DNA of 64,000 nt from Rhodospirillum centenum SW (GTDB lineage: Bacteria; Pseudomonadota; Alphaproteobacteria; Azospirillales; Azospirillaceae): positions 4,085,501 to 4,149,500 of the forward strand of contig NC_011420.2 of assembly GCF_000016185.1 (NCBI RefSeq), read 5' to 3'. The notes under the pieces are model-generated. The model was not told the origin of the DNA. It saw only the letters and a list, made by a program, of their open reading frames with translations, and searched no databases. Positions 1 through 9,700 of the stretch are shown piece after piece (the stretch's first letter is position 1; each line of letters opens with the position of its first letter). The position numbers were made by a program, and so were the translations under genes.

Positions 1-1290
1 CGCCTCGCGCGGGGGCAGCTTCTCCTCCGCCATCACGCGCTCGACATTCTCGACCACGACGATGGCGTCATCGACCAGCAGGCCGATCGCCAGCACCATG
101 GCGAACATCGTCAGCACGTTGATGGTGAAGCCGAAGGCCGAGAGGATGCCGAAGGTCCCCAGCAGCACTACCGGCACCGCGATGGTCGGGATCAGCGTCG
201 CCCGGAAGTTCTGGAGGAAGACGAACATCACCAGGAAGACCAGGGCGATGGCTTCCAGCAGCGTATGCACCACGCCTTCGATCGAGAGCTTGATGAAGGG
301 AGTGGTGTCCAGCGGATAGATCACCTCCAGCCCAGGCGGGAAGAAGGGCTGCAGGTCGGCCACGCGGGCACGCACCGCCTCGGCCGTATCGAGCGCATTG
401 GCTCCCGTGGCGAGGCGGATGGCGAGGCCGGAGGCGGGGTTGCCGTTGTAGCGGCCCTTGATCTCGTAGCTGTCCTGGCCCAGTTCGACCCGCGCCACGT
501 CGCTCAGCCGCACCTGCGAACCGTCCGCGTTGACGCGCAGCAGGATGCCGGCGAACTCGTCGGCTGTGCGCATGCGCGTCTGGGCAACGATGGTGGCGTT
601 GAGCTGCTGGCCCGGAACCGACGGGGCGCCGCCGAGCTGGCCGGCGGAAATCTGTGCGTTCTCGGCCTCGACGGCGTTGATGACGTCGGTGACCGTCATC
701 CCGTAGGAGTTCATCCGCTCCGGGTCCAGCCAGATGCGCATGGCATTCTGGGGGCCGAAGACGATCACGGTGCCGACACCGGGCACGCGGCTCATCGGGT
801 CCTGGATGGTCGAGGCCACGTAGTCGGAGATCTCGCCCTCCGTCATCGAGCCATCGGCGGAGACGAAGCCCACCACCATCAGGAAGTCGCGCGCCGACTT
901 CGTGACCGTCAGGCCGCGCTGCTGCACCTCCTGCGGAAGCTGCGGGATGGCAAGCTGCAGCTTGTTCTGCACCTGCACCTGGGCGATGTCGGGATCGGCC
1001 TCGGGCTCGAAGGTCAGGGTGATGCTGACATTGCCCTGCGAGTCGCTGGTCGAGGAGAAGTACCGGAGATAGTCGATGCCGGTCAGCTTCTGCTCGATCA
1101 CCTGGGTGACCGTATCTTCCAGCGTGCTGGCGGAGGCGCCCGGATAGGAAGCGGTGATGGTCACGGCCGGTGGCGCGATCGTCGGATACTGCTCGATCGG
1201 CAGCCTGAAGATCGCAAGCGCGCCGGCCAGCATGATGACGATCGCAATGACCCAGGCGAAGATCGGGCGATCGATGAAGAACTTGGCCAT
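1..1290 (-). CDS. RND multidrug efflux permease, AcrB/MexB type (partial, C-terminus outside window)
   Basis: This is the inner-membrane proton/drug antiporter of a tripartite efflux pump. Only the first 430 codons lie in the window. The N-terminus begins [17 protein letters not shown], typical of the HAE1 family, and is followed by a porter-domain segment and then by TM helices. The hydrophobic stretch with [14 protein letters not shown] is the conserved RND TM4 motif with two adjacent Asp residues of the proton relay. The ATG at 1290 is chosen because it gives the canonical short cytoplasmic N-terminus. The adaptor gene lies 110 bp upstream in the same direction, so they probably form one operon. 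An outer-membrane factor could follow beyond the edge. Substrates cannot be predicted. Confidence 0.95.
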   Translation of the reverse strand, partial: MAKFFIDRPIFAWVIAIVIMLAGALAIFRLPIEQYPTIAPPAVTITASYPGASASTLEDTVTQVIEQKLTGIDYLRYFSSTSDSQGNVSITLTFEPEADPDIAQVQVQNKLQLAIPQLPQEVQQRGLTVTKSARDFLMVVGFVSADGSMTEGEISDYVASTIQDPMSRVPGVGTVIVFGPQNAMRIWLDPERMNSYGMTVTDVINAVEAENAQISAGQLGGAPSVPGQQLNATIVAQTRMRTADEFAGILLRVNADGSQVRLSDVARVELGQDSYEIKGRYNGNPASGLAIRLATGANALDTAEAVRARVADLQPFFPPGLEVIYPLDTTPFIKLSIEGVVHTLLEAIALVFLVMFVFLQNFRATLIPTIAVPVVLLGTFGILSAFGFTINVLTMFAMVLAIGLLVDDAIVVVENVERVMAEEKLPPREA

Positions 1291-1400
1291 GTGGGTGTCC
1301 TTTGCCGGCCCGGAGCGTCAGACGACGCGGGCCGCCCAGATGTCTGCCGCGCGCCTGCCGGCGCGGATGTGCCTGCCGCTGTCGGGCTGTTGCCCGGGTG

Positions 1401-2594
1401 TCAGTCCGCCTTGCGCGGCGCGGCGGACTGGCCGGTCGCCACCTGCGCGGCGGTCATGGGAACCGGCTTCACCGCGGCGCCGGGACGGATCTTCTGGAGC
1501 CCCTCCATCACGATCCGCTCGCCCGGCTTCAGCCCGGCGGAGACCAGCCAGTCGGAGCCGATGGCCTGTGCCGCCTGGACCGGGCGCGGGTTGACGGTGC
1601 CGTCATCGCCCACGACCCAGACCATGGCACTGCCGTCCGGCTGGCGCACCACCGCCCGCTGCGAAATCAGGATGGCATCCTCCCGTGCGCCCTGCAGCAC
1701 CCGGGCCCGGACGAACAGGCCCGGCAGCAGATCCTGGTTGGGGTTGGGCACGACGGCGCGGAGCAGCACCGAGTTGGTGCCGGTATCCACGGTCACGTCG
1801 GCGAACTGCAGTTCGCCGGGGATGCCGTATTCGACGCCTTCGACCTCCAGCGTCACCGGGGTCCGGCCGTTGGTGGAGAGCACGCGCCCTTCGGCGATGT
1901 CGCGCCGCAGCCGCATGAGCTGCGAGACGGACTGGGTGATGTCGACATAGATCGGGTCGAGCTGCTGGATGGTCGCCAGCGGGTTGGCCTGATTGGCCGT
2001 GACCAGCGCGCCCTCCGTGACCGAGGACTTGCCGATCCGGCCGGAGATCGGCGCATAGACCTTCGTGTAGCCGAGATCGATCTGCGCCTTCTGCAAAGAG
2101 GCGCGCGCGGCGGCGACACGGGCTTCCCCCTGTCCTTCCGCGGCGATGGCATCGTCAAGCGCCTGCTGGCTGACGGTGCTGGTCTTCACCAGCTCGCGGT
2201 AGCGCTTGGCCTTGGCCCGCTGGGCCTTCAGGTTGGCCTCGGCCTCGGACAGCTCGGCCTTGGCGCTGGCGACCGTCGCCTCGTAGGGAGCGGGGTCGAT
2301 CTGGTAGAGCTGGTCGCCCTCCTTGACCGTGCCGCCTTCCTGGAACAGTCGCTTCTGGATGATGCCGTTCACCTGCGGCCGCACCTCGGCGACGCGGAAG
2401 GCGCTGGTGCGGCCGGGAAGTTCGGTCGTCACCGGGACGGGCTTCGTCTCCACGGTGGCGACACCGACCTCCACCGGACCCTGCGGCCCCATGCCGGGCG
2501 GTCCGCCGGCCTGCTGCGGAGCCTCGCCGCAGGCGGCGAGCAGAAGGGTCACGGCCGCTGCGGCGGAGATCAGCGCCTTGTTCACTCGGGGCAT
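1401..2594 (-). CDS. RND efflux periplasmic adaptor (membrane fusion protein, AcrA type)
   Basis: The 397-residue protein bridges the inner-membrane RND permease and an outer-membrane channel. It has a lipoprotein signal peptide with LLAAC lipobox (Cys22), so it is probably lipid-anchored and periplasmic. A barrel-sandwich half-motif follows (VRPQVNGIIQKRLFQEGG), then an alpha-helical hairpin, the second lipoyl half (YAPISGRIG) and a C-terminal beta-barrel and membrane-proximal domain, which is the normal order and length. The start at 2594 is the ATG directly before the signal peptide; the open frame upstream has no signal features. The gene is divergent from a TetR regulator, as in many acrAB-like loci. 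Confidence 0.93.
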   Translation of the reverse strand: MPRVNKALISAAAAVTLLLAACGEAPQQAGGPPGMGPQGPVEVGVATVETKPVPVTTELPGRTSAFRVAEVRPQVNGIIQKRLFQEGGTVKEGDQLYQIDPAPYEATVASAKAELSEAEANLKAQRAKAKRYRELVKTSTVSQQALDDAIAAEGQGEARVAAARASLQKAQIDLGYTKVYAPISGRIGKSSVTEGALVTANQANPLATIQQLDPIYVDITQSVSQLMRLRRDIAEGRVLSTNGRTPVTLEVEGVEYGIPGELQFADVTVDTGTNSVLLRAVVPNPNQDLLPGLFVRARVLQGAREDAILISQRAVVRQPDGSAMVWVVGDDGTVNPRPVQAAQAIGSDWLVSAGLKPGERIVMEGLQKIRPGAAVKPVPMTAAQVATGQSAAPRKAD

Positions 2595-2673
2595 GGGGAA
2601 ACCTGTTCTGTCTCGAGTTCGGGCAGGCTGACCAGGGGTTGCCGCTTTGTCGCGTCGTGGCCCATGGACATGA

Positions 2674-2688
2674 ACTGTCCCGTACAGT
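2674..2688. promoter_or_regulatory. Candidate TetR-family operator
   Basis: ACTGT-N5-ACAGT is a perfect inverted repeat in the 155-bp gap between the efflux adaptor gene and the divergent TetR gene. Position and symmetry fit a shared operator for both. The match to any specific regulator is inferred. Confidence 0.45.
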
Positions 2689-2749
2689 ACATTCGCTGGG
2701 GGGATTACATAGCCTTTATGTGGCAATGCCGCAAGGGGAGGGGGAGTTG

Positions 2750-3475
2750 ATGGTCGCGGAACACCGGGCCGGCCCGGGGGCCGGTCCGCGCAGCATGGCA
2801 CGCCGTCGTGCCCTGCTGGACGCGGCGACGCGCCTGTTCGTCGAAAAGGGATTCGAGAAGACGACGCTGAGCGATATCATCGCTCTGGCGGGCGGGTCCC
2901 GGGCGACGCTCTATGAACAGTTCGGGGACAAGGAAGGCCTGTTCCGGGCTGTTCTTGAAGCGCACCAGGAGCGGTTCCTGGCAAACCTGGAATGCGTGGA
3001 GGCCAACCCTTCGCTGCGTCCCGAGGATGCGCTGACGCATATGGCGCGCGGCTTTCTGCGCGCCATGCTGCATGACGATTCCCTGTCGGTGCTGCGCGTG
3101 CTGGTCGCCGAGGGCGGGCGGGTGCCGGGAATCGCGGAGACGTTCCTGGCCATGGGACCGGACACCACGGCGGCCCGGGTGGCGGACTATCTGCGTGTGC
3201 TGAGCGCCAAGGGACTGCTGCGGATCGATGATCCTGCAATGGCAGCCCGGGCCTTCCTGGGCATGATCGTGGGCCGGCTGTTCCTCGACCGTCTGGTCGA
3301 TCCGCAACGGGCGATCGATCCGGAGAAGGAAGACCTCTACATCCGCCGGGCCGTGCGACTGTTCCTGGCCGGGGCGGCCTGCTGTCCGCAGGCGGCGAAA
3401 GGACCGGGGGCGGAGGTGCCGCTCCGCCCCGGCTGTCCGGCCCCGGCGCTGGCCAGGATCGCCGGCGCTTCCTGA
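2750..3475 (+). CDS. TetR/AcrR-family transcriptional repressor
   Basis: The 241-residue regulator probably represses the divergent RND pump genes and itself. Residues about 20-66 form the TetR HTH domain: LFVEKGFEKTTLSDIIALAG, then GSRATLYEQFGDKEGLF, the typical recognition helix and post-HTH segment. The C-terminal part resembles the AefR-like/TetR_C helical ligand domain (RAFLGMIVGRLFLDRLV). The ATG at 2750 is preferred over in-frame ATGs at 2639 and 2726 because a purine-rich AAGGGGAGGGGG tract lies just upstream and the 2639 start would place the candidate operator inside the coding region. The inducing ligand is unknown. Confidence 0.88.
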   Translation: MVAEHRAGPGAGPRSMARRRALLDAATRLFVEKGFEKTTLSDIIALAGGSRATLYEQFGDKEGLFRAVLEAHQERFLANLECVEANPSLRPEDALTHMARGFLRAMLHDDSLSVLRVLVAEGGRVPGIAETFLAMGPDTTAARVADYLRVLSAKGLLRIDDPAMAARAFLGMIVGRLFLDRLVDPQRAIDPEKEDLYIRRAVRLFLAGAACCPQAAKGPGAEVPLRPGCPAPALARIAGAS

Positions 3476-3485
3476 TCTGTCCGGT

Positions 3486-4010
3486 TCAGTGCCCGGGGGC
3501 GCCCTCCGGCGGCGGGGGGGCCTCTCCCGGGCCGAAGCGGCCGGGACCGGCCGCGCCGGGCGGCGGGGGACTGCGCCGCGGTCCCAGCAGGAAGGGAAGC
3601 TCGGCCAGCCGCCTGCGGCCCTCGGGCGACAGTCTTGCCGCCGCTTCCACCATGGCCTCATGCTGGCGCTGCTCGAACCGCACCCGCTCCTGCGTGCCGC
3701 GGTCGAGGGCCGCCCGCAGGGCCGCCGGATCGAACGGCTCCGCGGTCAGCGCGGCGCTGGTGGCGCGGATGTTCTCCTCCATCAGCCCGCCCAGCTCGCG
3801 GAAACCGTCGCGCGGGCGGAGGACCGTCTGCAACACCTCGGCATCCGCCGGGGGCAGCCCCTTGCTGATCCGCTGCGCCATCGCCTCCGGATCAGGGCGG
3901 AAATGGGGGGGTTCCGGCCCGGCCAGCAGCGGTGGCAGAAGCGCCCCCGCCAGGAACAGATTGAGGGCGACGGACCCCGCCAGGGTCCAGTCCTTGCGCG
4001 TCATGGTCAT
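3486..4010 (-). CDS. Periplasmic heavy-metal-sensor-like protein (CnrX/ZraP-like)
   Basis: The 174-residue protein has one N-terminal membrane segment (about residues 10-31) followed by a helical periplasmic domain rich in Glu, Arg and Ala, and a Pro/Gly-rich tail. The LGGLMEENIRATSAALTAEPFDPAALRAAL and ERQHEAMVEAAARLSPEGRRRLAEL segments (shown here as family-typical stretches) match the Metal_resist/CnrX-ZraP type of Spy-like hairpin proteins. It contains no Cys and few His, so metal binding is not assured. Its ATG overlaps the stop of the anti-sigma gene (ATGA), making it the third gene of a coupled sigma/anti-sigma/sensor operon. A role in signalling envelope or metal stress to the anti-sigma factor is inferred. 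Confidence 0.7.
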   Translation of the reverse strand: MTMTRKDWTLAGSVALNLFLAGALLPPLLAGPEPPHFRPDPEAMAQRISKGLPPADAEVLQTVLRPRDGFRELGGLMEENIRATSAALTAEPFDPAALRAALDRGTQERVRFEQRQHEAMVEAAARLSPEGRRRLAELPFLLGPRRSPPPPGAAGPGRFGPGEAPPPPEGAPGH

Positions 4011-4492
4011 TGCACGTCACCGGCCATCGCTGTCAGGGTGAGGGGCGGAAACAGAAGGGCGGGGCTGCCCGTCGCCGTCCGGCTGTCCAGGCGGATGATG
4101 CCCAGCACCAGACCCGCCGCCAGCGCCCCGGCCATCAGACCGGCCCGGGGCCAGCGCCGGACCGGCGCCGTCATCCAGGGGAGCACCGCCGGCCGCGGCG
4201 GCCCGGCCGTTCCGTCCCGTGCGGCAGGCAACATGTCCGTCAGGACCCCGGTCGGGCTGTCGGGCAGTGTGGCCGCCAGAGCGCCGCGCACGACGCGCTC
4301 CACCGCGTCGGGCGGGGGCGGGAGGCGCAGCGCCTCCAGCATCATGTCCAGCGCCTTTTCGCGCTCCAGCAGGGCGACCGCCGTCGGCGACCGCGCCAGG
4401 AGCTGCCGGGCGGGTTCTCTCTCCCGCTCCGGCCAGCGGTCGATGTCGGCGCCATGGCATGCCGCCATCGTCTCGAATTCCGTTTCCGTCAT
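4007..4492 (-). CDS. Putative single-pass anti-sigma factor
   Basis: This 161-residue protein has no clear family signature. It has a charged cytoplasmic N-terminal half of about 110 residues (helical, including PEREREPARQLLARSP), one TM helix at about 117-133 (AGLMAGALAAGLVLGII) and a short periplasmic tail. That topology and its place directly after an ECF sigma gene (ATGA overlap) argue for an anti-sigma factor. The ATG at 4492 is fixed by the overlap. No zinc-binding HxxxCxxC motif is present, so it is not a ZAS-type anti-sigma. Confidence 0.65.
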   Translation of the reverse strand: MTETEFETMAACHGADIDRWPEREREPARQLLARSPTAVALLEREKALDMMLEALRLPPPPDAVERVVRGALAATLPDSPTGVLTDMLPAARDGTAGPPRPAVLPWMTAPVRRWPRAGLMAGALAAGLVLGIIRLDSRTATGSPALLFPPLTLTAMAGDVQ

Positions 4493-5112
4493 GGCACCCA
4501 CTCCGCCCCCATCACCCCCAGGGTCTGAAGCCTTCCCCGCAGCGCCCGCCGCGCCCGGGTCAGCATCTGTTCCACAGCGCCCGTCGTGACGCCCATCACC
4601 GCAGCCGCCTCCGCCGCGGTATGGTCGTCGTAGTAGCAGAGTGCGACTGCCGCCCGCTGCCGTTCCGGCAGGCCGTCCAGCGCCTGCGACAGCAGGTCGG
4701 CCGTCTGGCGTTCGGCGATCCGCTGCGGTGCCGGGCGCTCGGGCGCTTCGGGCTCTGCGATCTCCTCCAGCGTCAGCCCTGCCGGACGGCGGCGCCGGTC
4801 CAGGCAGAGATTCAGCACGATGCGGTGGAACCAGGTGGTGAAGCGCGCCCCGCCGTCGGGGTTCCACCGCTCCGCCGCCCGCCAGACACGCACCATCGCC
4901 TCCTGTACGATGTCCTCGTCCTCACCGGCGCCGCATCCCAGGCGGCGCGCCAGGGCAAGGGCGCGCGCTGCGTGCCGTCGGACCAGCACGGCGAAGGCCG
5001 CACGGTCCCCTGCCGACACCCGCTCCATCAGGTCCTCGTCGGTCGCTCCGTCCAGAAGTGACTGGACGGATGCGCCCCGGACGTTCGCATCCACGATCGA
5101 CCGCCTCCGCAT
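4489..5112 (-). CDS. ECF-family RNA polymerase sigma factor
   Basis: The 207-residue protein has the two-domain ECF layout. Sigma-2 lies at about residues 30-105, with DEDIVQEAMVRVWRAAERW and FTTWFHRIVLNLCLDRRRR marking regions 2.2-2.4. Sigma-4 lies at about 135-195, with LPERQRAAVALCYYDDHTAAEAA and a recognition helix near VTTGAVEQMLTRARRAL. It starts a three-gene coupled operon with a membrane anti-sigma candidate and a CnrX-like sensor, so it probably responds to an envelope or metal signal. Its regulon cannot be read from the window. Confidence 0.93.
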   Translation of the reverse strand: MRRRSIVDANVRGASVQSLLDGATDEDLMERVSAGDRAAFAVLVRRHAARALALARRLGCGAGEDEDIVQEAMVRVWRAAERWNPDGGARFTTWFHRIVLNLCLDRRRRPAGLTLEEIAEPEAPERPAPQRIAERQTADLLSQALDGLPERQRAAVALCYYDDHTAAEAAAVMGVTTGAVEQMLTRARRALRGRLQTLGVMGAEWVP

Positions 5113-5600
5113 CCTGTCGCCCCCTTATACGGCGGGTCCGGGATTTCCTGACGCCGCCGGGCGTATCCCCACGGTCTTCCCCCCGGCACGGGGCAGGACA
5201 TCGCCGCGACGGGCCGGGCGGCACCGGCGGCCGCCCCGGGAATCGGAAGAGTTTCCCGGGGCGGCGTCGGCTTTTCCTCCGGGATGCGTACAAGGATGTG
5301 CCGGCGCGACGCCGGACCGGCGCCGTCCTGATCCCGCGGTGCCGGGTTTCCCTTCAAGGATCCGTTACGGCGCCGGCCGGCCATGCCCCGCCGCCAGTGC
5401 CGCGGGCGGCCGCCCCGACCTCCCCTCCGGGGGCGGCCGCCCCCCTTTCCAGGGTCACGGCCACGCAGTCCTCAGGCGCCGGCCGTGACGCACGGCGTTT
5501 CCGCAAGGCTGTGAAGGCGTCGCGCGCATGGGCGGGCTCTTGCCTGCGACCAGGGGGCAGCCTACTCCTTAAGTCATATAAAGCGACGGATTTCCCGAGA
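5113..5600. other. Gene-free GC-rich stretch upstream of the ECF operon
   Basis: I see no supported gene here. The end nearest 5112 must carry the ECF operon promoter, but no convincing GGAAC/CGT pair at normal spacing is visible. An AT-rich patch near 5570-5583 (TTAAGTCATATAAA) could hold a promoter for rightward transcription. All long frames here look like GC-driven shadow frames. Confidence 0.4.
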
Positions 5601-6071
5601 GTGACGCTCACCGCCCCGGCCAGCGTTGGCGAGAACGGTGTGCCTGGGCTGCCTGGAGGGCACCGGGCGCGTTCCGCCGTCCATTCGCGTGACAGGGCGT
5701 CCGGGGCGGAGCGGGGGCCGTCCCCGGGTGACCGCGGGCGCCATGGTCTGTTCGGCTGGCTGGTCGTCTTTCTCTGGGTCTTCTTCGCGCTCCTGCCGCC
5801 GGCGCTTCCGGCGTGCCAGCCGGCTGCGTTGGGGGCGGCGCTGCTGGCCGCGACCACCGACGATCCCCTGATCCTGCCCGACGCGCGCACGGATCGTCTG
5901 ATCGAACGCAGCATGCCGGGGCCGGGCGGCGGCGACACCCCGCTCCCTGTGGCGGCAGCCGCGGTGCATCCCCCGCTCCAGCTCCGGTCTCATCCAGCAG
6001 TGCGTGGCTCTGTCGCGCGCCGGCAGTCGGCCGGGCTGCGGCCGGCACCGCGGGGACCACCCGCCGCCTGA
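5601..6071 (+). CDS. Doubtful small membrane/exported protein
   Basis: A GTG-started frame of 156 codons with a strongly hydrophobic segment (LFGWLVVFLWVFFALLPPAL) followed by a polar Pro/Arg-rich tail. The hydrophobic run and codon choice around it are the only support. There is no clear Shine-Dalgarno sequence and no recognised domain, and competing frames are open on both strands. If real it would be a single-pass or signal-anchored protein of unknown function. It may equally be noncoding. Confidence 0.25.
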   Translation: MTLTAPASVGENGVPGLPGGHRARSAVHSRDRASGAERGPSPGDRGRHGLFGWLVVFLWVFFALLPPALPACQPAALGAALLAATTDDPLILPDARTDRLIERSMPGPGGGDTPLPVAAAAVHPPLQLRSHPAVRGSVARRQSAGLRPAPRGPPAA

Positions 6072-6197
6072 CCCGGGCGCATGCTCATCCTGAACAATCT
6101 GACATGAAGAAACCGCGCGCGGAATGCAGGCGTGCGAACGGTTATTATTTGTATTTTTTCAGAAATCGCAAATGCAGGATAAAGACATGGGGGCGAA

Positions 6198-6213
6198 AAT
6201 ATCAATTGATATT
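6198..6213. promoter_or_regulatory. 16-bp perfect palindrome, candidate operator
   Basis: AATATCAATTGATATT is its own reverse complement and is only two G/C in sixteen, in an otherwise GC-rich sequence. A related half (AATATCAACTGG) recurs at about 6280. The cognate factor is unknown. Confidence 0.45.
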
Positions 6214-6290
6214 CATGGCTTCTGTTGATCTATTGGGGGTGCTTGCCGATTCCTGGTGAGCGCGTTGTTCCAACTGCCAATATCAACTGG

Positions 6291-6331
6291 CCCGCGCCAT
6301 CGGGGACGCCCGGCGGCGCGGGTTTCTTTTT
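6291..6331 (+). terminator. Rho-independent terminator-like hairpin
   Basis: An 8-bp perfect GC stem CCCGCGCC (6291-6298) / GGCGCGGG (6315-6322) is followed directly by TTTCTTTTT (6323-6331). No convincing gene ends just upstream, so it may end a small RNA or a leader transcript. Confidence 0.65.
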
Positions 6332-6756
6332 GTCCGGAGCCAGGGTCGGAAGCGGGCGGGCCGGTGGGCGATGTTTCCACCTTCAGGGGCACGCTGCACC
6401 GCTACGAAGGCGCGGGGGGGGGGAGCCGGCAGCAGAAAACCCGGTCCCGTCCGGGCGGTGAAGAGGCCGTCCTTGGTGCTGTCAGGCGCTGTATTGGGAA
6501 AAACCATCAAGAAAACTTCACCCAAAGTTGAGATTGAGTCGGGGAAAGAGGGTTGCCCGCCCTCCTTTCCGAGTGTATTAATTCTTAAAAGAAATACAGA
6601 TATGGTTAACACGTTAGCACAAGACGGCAGACTGGATGGAGATGATCTGTCCGACCCTGTCTGCGGTACCCCGATCACCTGACTGCGCAGTTTTCAGATC
6701 CGAATTCCTTCCTCCGACACCGCCTTCCTGCCATCCCCTGCTGGAGCCCTTCTTCG

Positions 6757-9700
6757 ATGAGCCTGGACGCCTTCTCCCCCGCGATCCCTGGTGATGCGGT
6801 TTCCGCCTTTCCGTCCGTTGATGGGGTTTTTCCCGGTTCCGTCGGTGCCGGATGGGAAACGCCGCGGAATGCCGCCCGGCGGGAAGTGGCCTTCATCGAC
6901 CGGGGCATCGCCGACTGGCGCACCCTGGCCGCCGGCGTGAAGCCCGGGGTCGAGACCGTGCTGCTGGACGCAGGCGAGGACGGTCTGGCGCGGATGGCGG
7001 CCTGGGCGCGGACCCGGCAGGGCTATGACGCCATCCATGTCTTCTCCCACGGCAGCGCCGGGACGCTGATCCTGGGGGCGCTGGTGCTGGATGCCGTGAC
7101 GGCCGGCGCCCGCGCCGCCGACCTCGCCACCCTGGGGGCGGCGCTGGGCGATGACGGCGACCTGCTGCTCTACGGCTGCGAGGTGGCGAAGGGGGAAACG
7201 GGGGCGGCCTTCGTGGACCGGCTGGCCGGGCTGACCGGGGCCGCTGTTGCCGCTTCCGTGGATCTGACGGGTAACGAGGCGTTCGGTGGAACCTGGGCGC
7301 TGGCGTACCCTGGCCGCCCTGATGACCTTGGGCCGTTCCCGCTCGTTCCGGCGCAGGTCAGCGCCTTTCAGGGGACGCTCGCCGATGCCAGCTTCACGTT
7401 TGATGGCGGAACGGGCGAAGTGAGTCGTTTTGATGGTCCCGACACTGACGACATCCTGTGGACCCAGGATGGCTATACGCTCAAGATAAAGTTCGGGGCT
7501 GATATCATAAATGACGGCGTTGGGGAGGTTTTGCCGCTTGGCTATGGCTTGCCGTCGGCGCGGTTGGCGCTCCAGTTGCTCAACTACACATCAGCCACAA
7601 TCACACTCACCTTCAGTCTTGTCGATGGCTCTTTTTTCACGCTGAACTCCATTGACCTGTCCAATGCAGAAGGCCTCCCCTCCGCCAATGAAGGGGATGA
7701 TCTTGGCTATGTCCTTTCCGCCTCGGGCAGATCAGACATCACCGGGGCCGTCTACCATTCAGATACGGGGGGAGCATCTCAATATCAGACGATCAGCGCC
7801 CCCGGCATGAATTTCATAACGTCGTTCCAGATCACGCTGGCCGATGCTGACAATATCGCAGCCCTCCTGGACAATATCATCTTCTCCAACATCGTCCGTG
7901 CCAATGCTCCCGTCATGACGGGGATCGCCGGTACGGTCGCCATCACGGAGGATGTTGCCAGCAGCCTGCACAGCATCTTCGCCGGAGCCAGCTTCACGGA
8001 CAGCGACAGTGCCAGCGTCAGTTTCACCATCACGGCCAGCGCCGGCACCTTGACGGCCGGTTCGGGGAGCGGGGTGACCGTGAGCGGCACCGGGACCGGC
8101 ACGCTGACGCTGGCGGGGAGCCCGGGCGACATCCGGACCTTCCTCCAGACCGACGGCACGGTGACCTACCTCCAGGCCACGCCCGATGAGAGCGGCACCA
8201 ACAAGGCGACCCTGACCTTGTCCTCCGCCGATGACGAGGGGTCGGTGGCGCTGGGCAGCGTGCAGGTGAACATCACCGCCGTGAACGACGCGCCGGTCCT
8301 CACCTCCGACGGAGGCGGCGCCACGGCCAGCGTCACGGTGGCGGAGAATACGACGGCGGTCACCACGGTGGTGGCGACCGATGTCGATGGCGACACGATC
8401 ACCTATTCCATCGACGGCGGTGCCGATGCGGCCCTGTTCAGCATCGACGGCAGCACCGGCGCCCTGACCTTCAAGGCGGCCCCGGATTTCGAGAGCCCGG
8501 CCGACAGCGATGCCGACAACAGCTATGCCGTTGTGGTCAAGGCGTCCGACGGCACTGTATCCGACACCCAGACCGTCAATGTCACCGTCACCGACGTCAC
8601 TGAAGCGCCGACGCTGACGGCCACCGCTGCCAACCCCACCTTCACGGAGGGCGGCAGTGCGGTGGCGCTGTTCACCGGGGCCACCGCCAGCGCCGTGGAT
8701 GCCGGCCAGACCATCACCGGCTTCACCCTGACCGTCAGCAATGTCGCCTCGGGCGACGTGCTGCGGATCGGCGGGGCCGATTGCGGGTTGGACGGCGACG
8801 GCATCTGGAGCGTCGGCGGCGGCACAAACAATGCGGCGGTGGTCTTCACCGGCGGCACCGCCACGATGACCATCACCGGCCTGTCGCTCAGCGCCACCGA
8901 CTTCCAGACCCTGATCACCGACGCCCGGTTCTCCTGCAGCAGCGACAGTCCCGAAGCGACGGCTCGGACGGTGACGATCACGGGCCTGACCGACAGCGGC
9001 GCCAGCAACAACAGCACCAGCCTGGCCCTGGCCTCCACCGTCAGCGTGCTGAGCCAGCCGGACGTGACATCGGTGACGCTGCCGGCGGATTCCACCTACA
9101 AGATCGGTGACAGCCTGAACTTCACCGTGACCTTCGATCAGGCGGTGACGGTCGACACGTCGGGGGGGACGCCGCGGCTGGTTCTCGATGTCGGCGGCGA
9201 GACCCGGTATGCGACGTTTGTTTCGGGGGACGGCTCGACCACACTGGTCTTCAGCTACACGGTCGACTCAGGGGACACGGATGCGGACGGCATTGCGGTC
9301 TCCGCGACCTCCATCGATCTGAACGGGGGCACCCTGACCGGCACCACCGGCAGCGTCAACGCCGACCTTGACCTCGGCACGCCGGGCAGCCTCGCCAACG
9401 TCAAGGTGGACGGCGTCGCGCCGACCATCACCGGTGTCAGCATTCCCGACCAGACCCATAAGATCGGCGACACCGTCACCGTCACCATCACGGCCGGGGA
9501 GGCCGGGCTGTCGCTGCATGGCGGCAGCGTGAACGGCATCGCCCTGACCGACTTCGCGGACAAGGGCGGCGGCACCTACACCGCCACATATACCGTGGCC
9601 GAGGGCAACGCCGACCGGGCGGCGGGCGAGGACATCCCCGTCGAGATCGTGCTGAAGGATGCCGCCGGCAACATCTCCAACAGCTGGACGACGCCGATCA

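Larger units (their letters stand above)
6072..6756. other. Long intergenic region with AT-rich islands upstream of the giant RTX gene
   Basis: The region has unusually AT-rich patches for this genome (about 6140-6240 and 6490-6615), a perfect 16-bp palindrome, a strong terminator-like hairpin and the interrupted inverted repeat GTATT...AATAC at 6575-6597. An ATGGTTAA at 6602-6609 is, on the other strand, TTAACCAT, a CtrA-type half-site sequence. These look like regulatory DNA for the large surface-protein gene starting at 6757. No gene is supported. Confidence 0.55.

Noticed and set aside
6104-6259. 51-codon frame starting MKKPRAECRR in the AT-rich island
   Set aside because: No Shine-Dalgarno sequence, no recognisable domain and codon use unlike the neighbours. 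The region looks regulatory.
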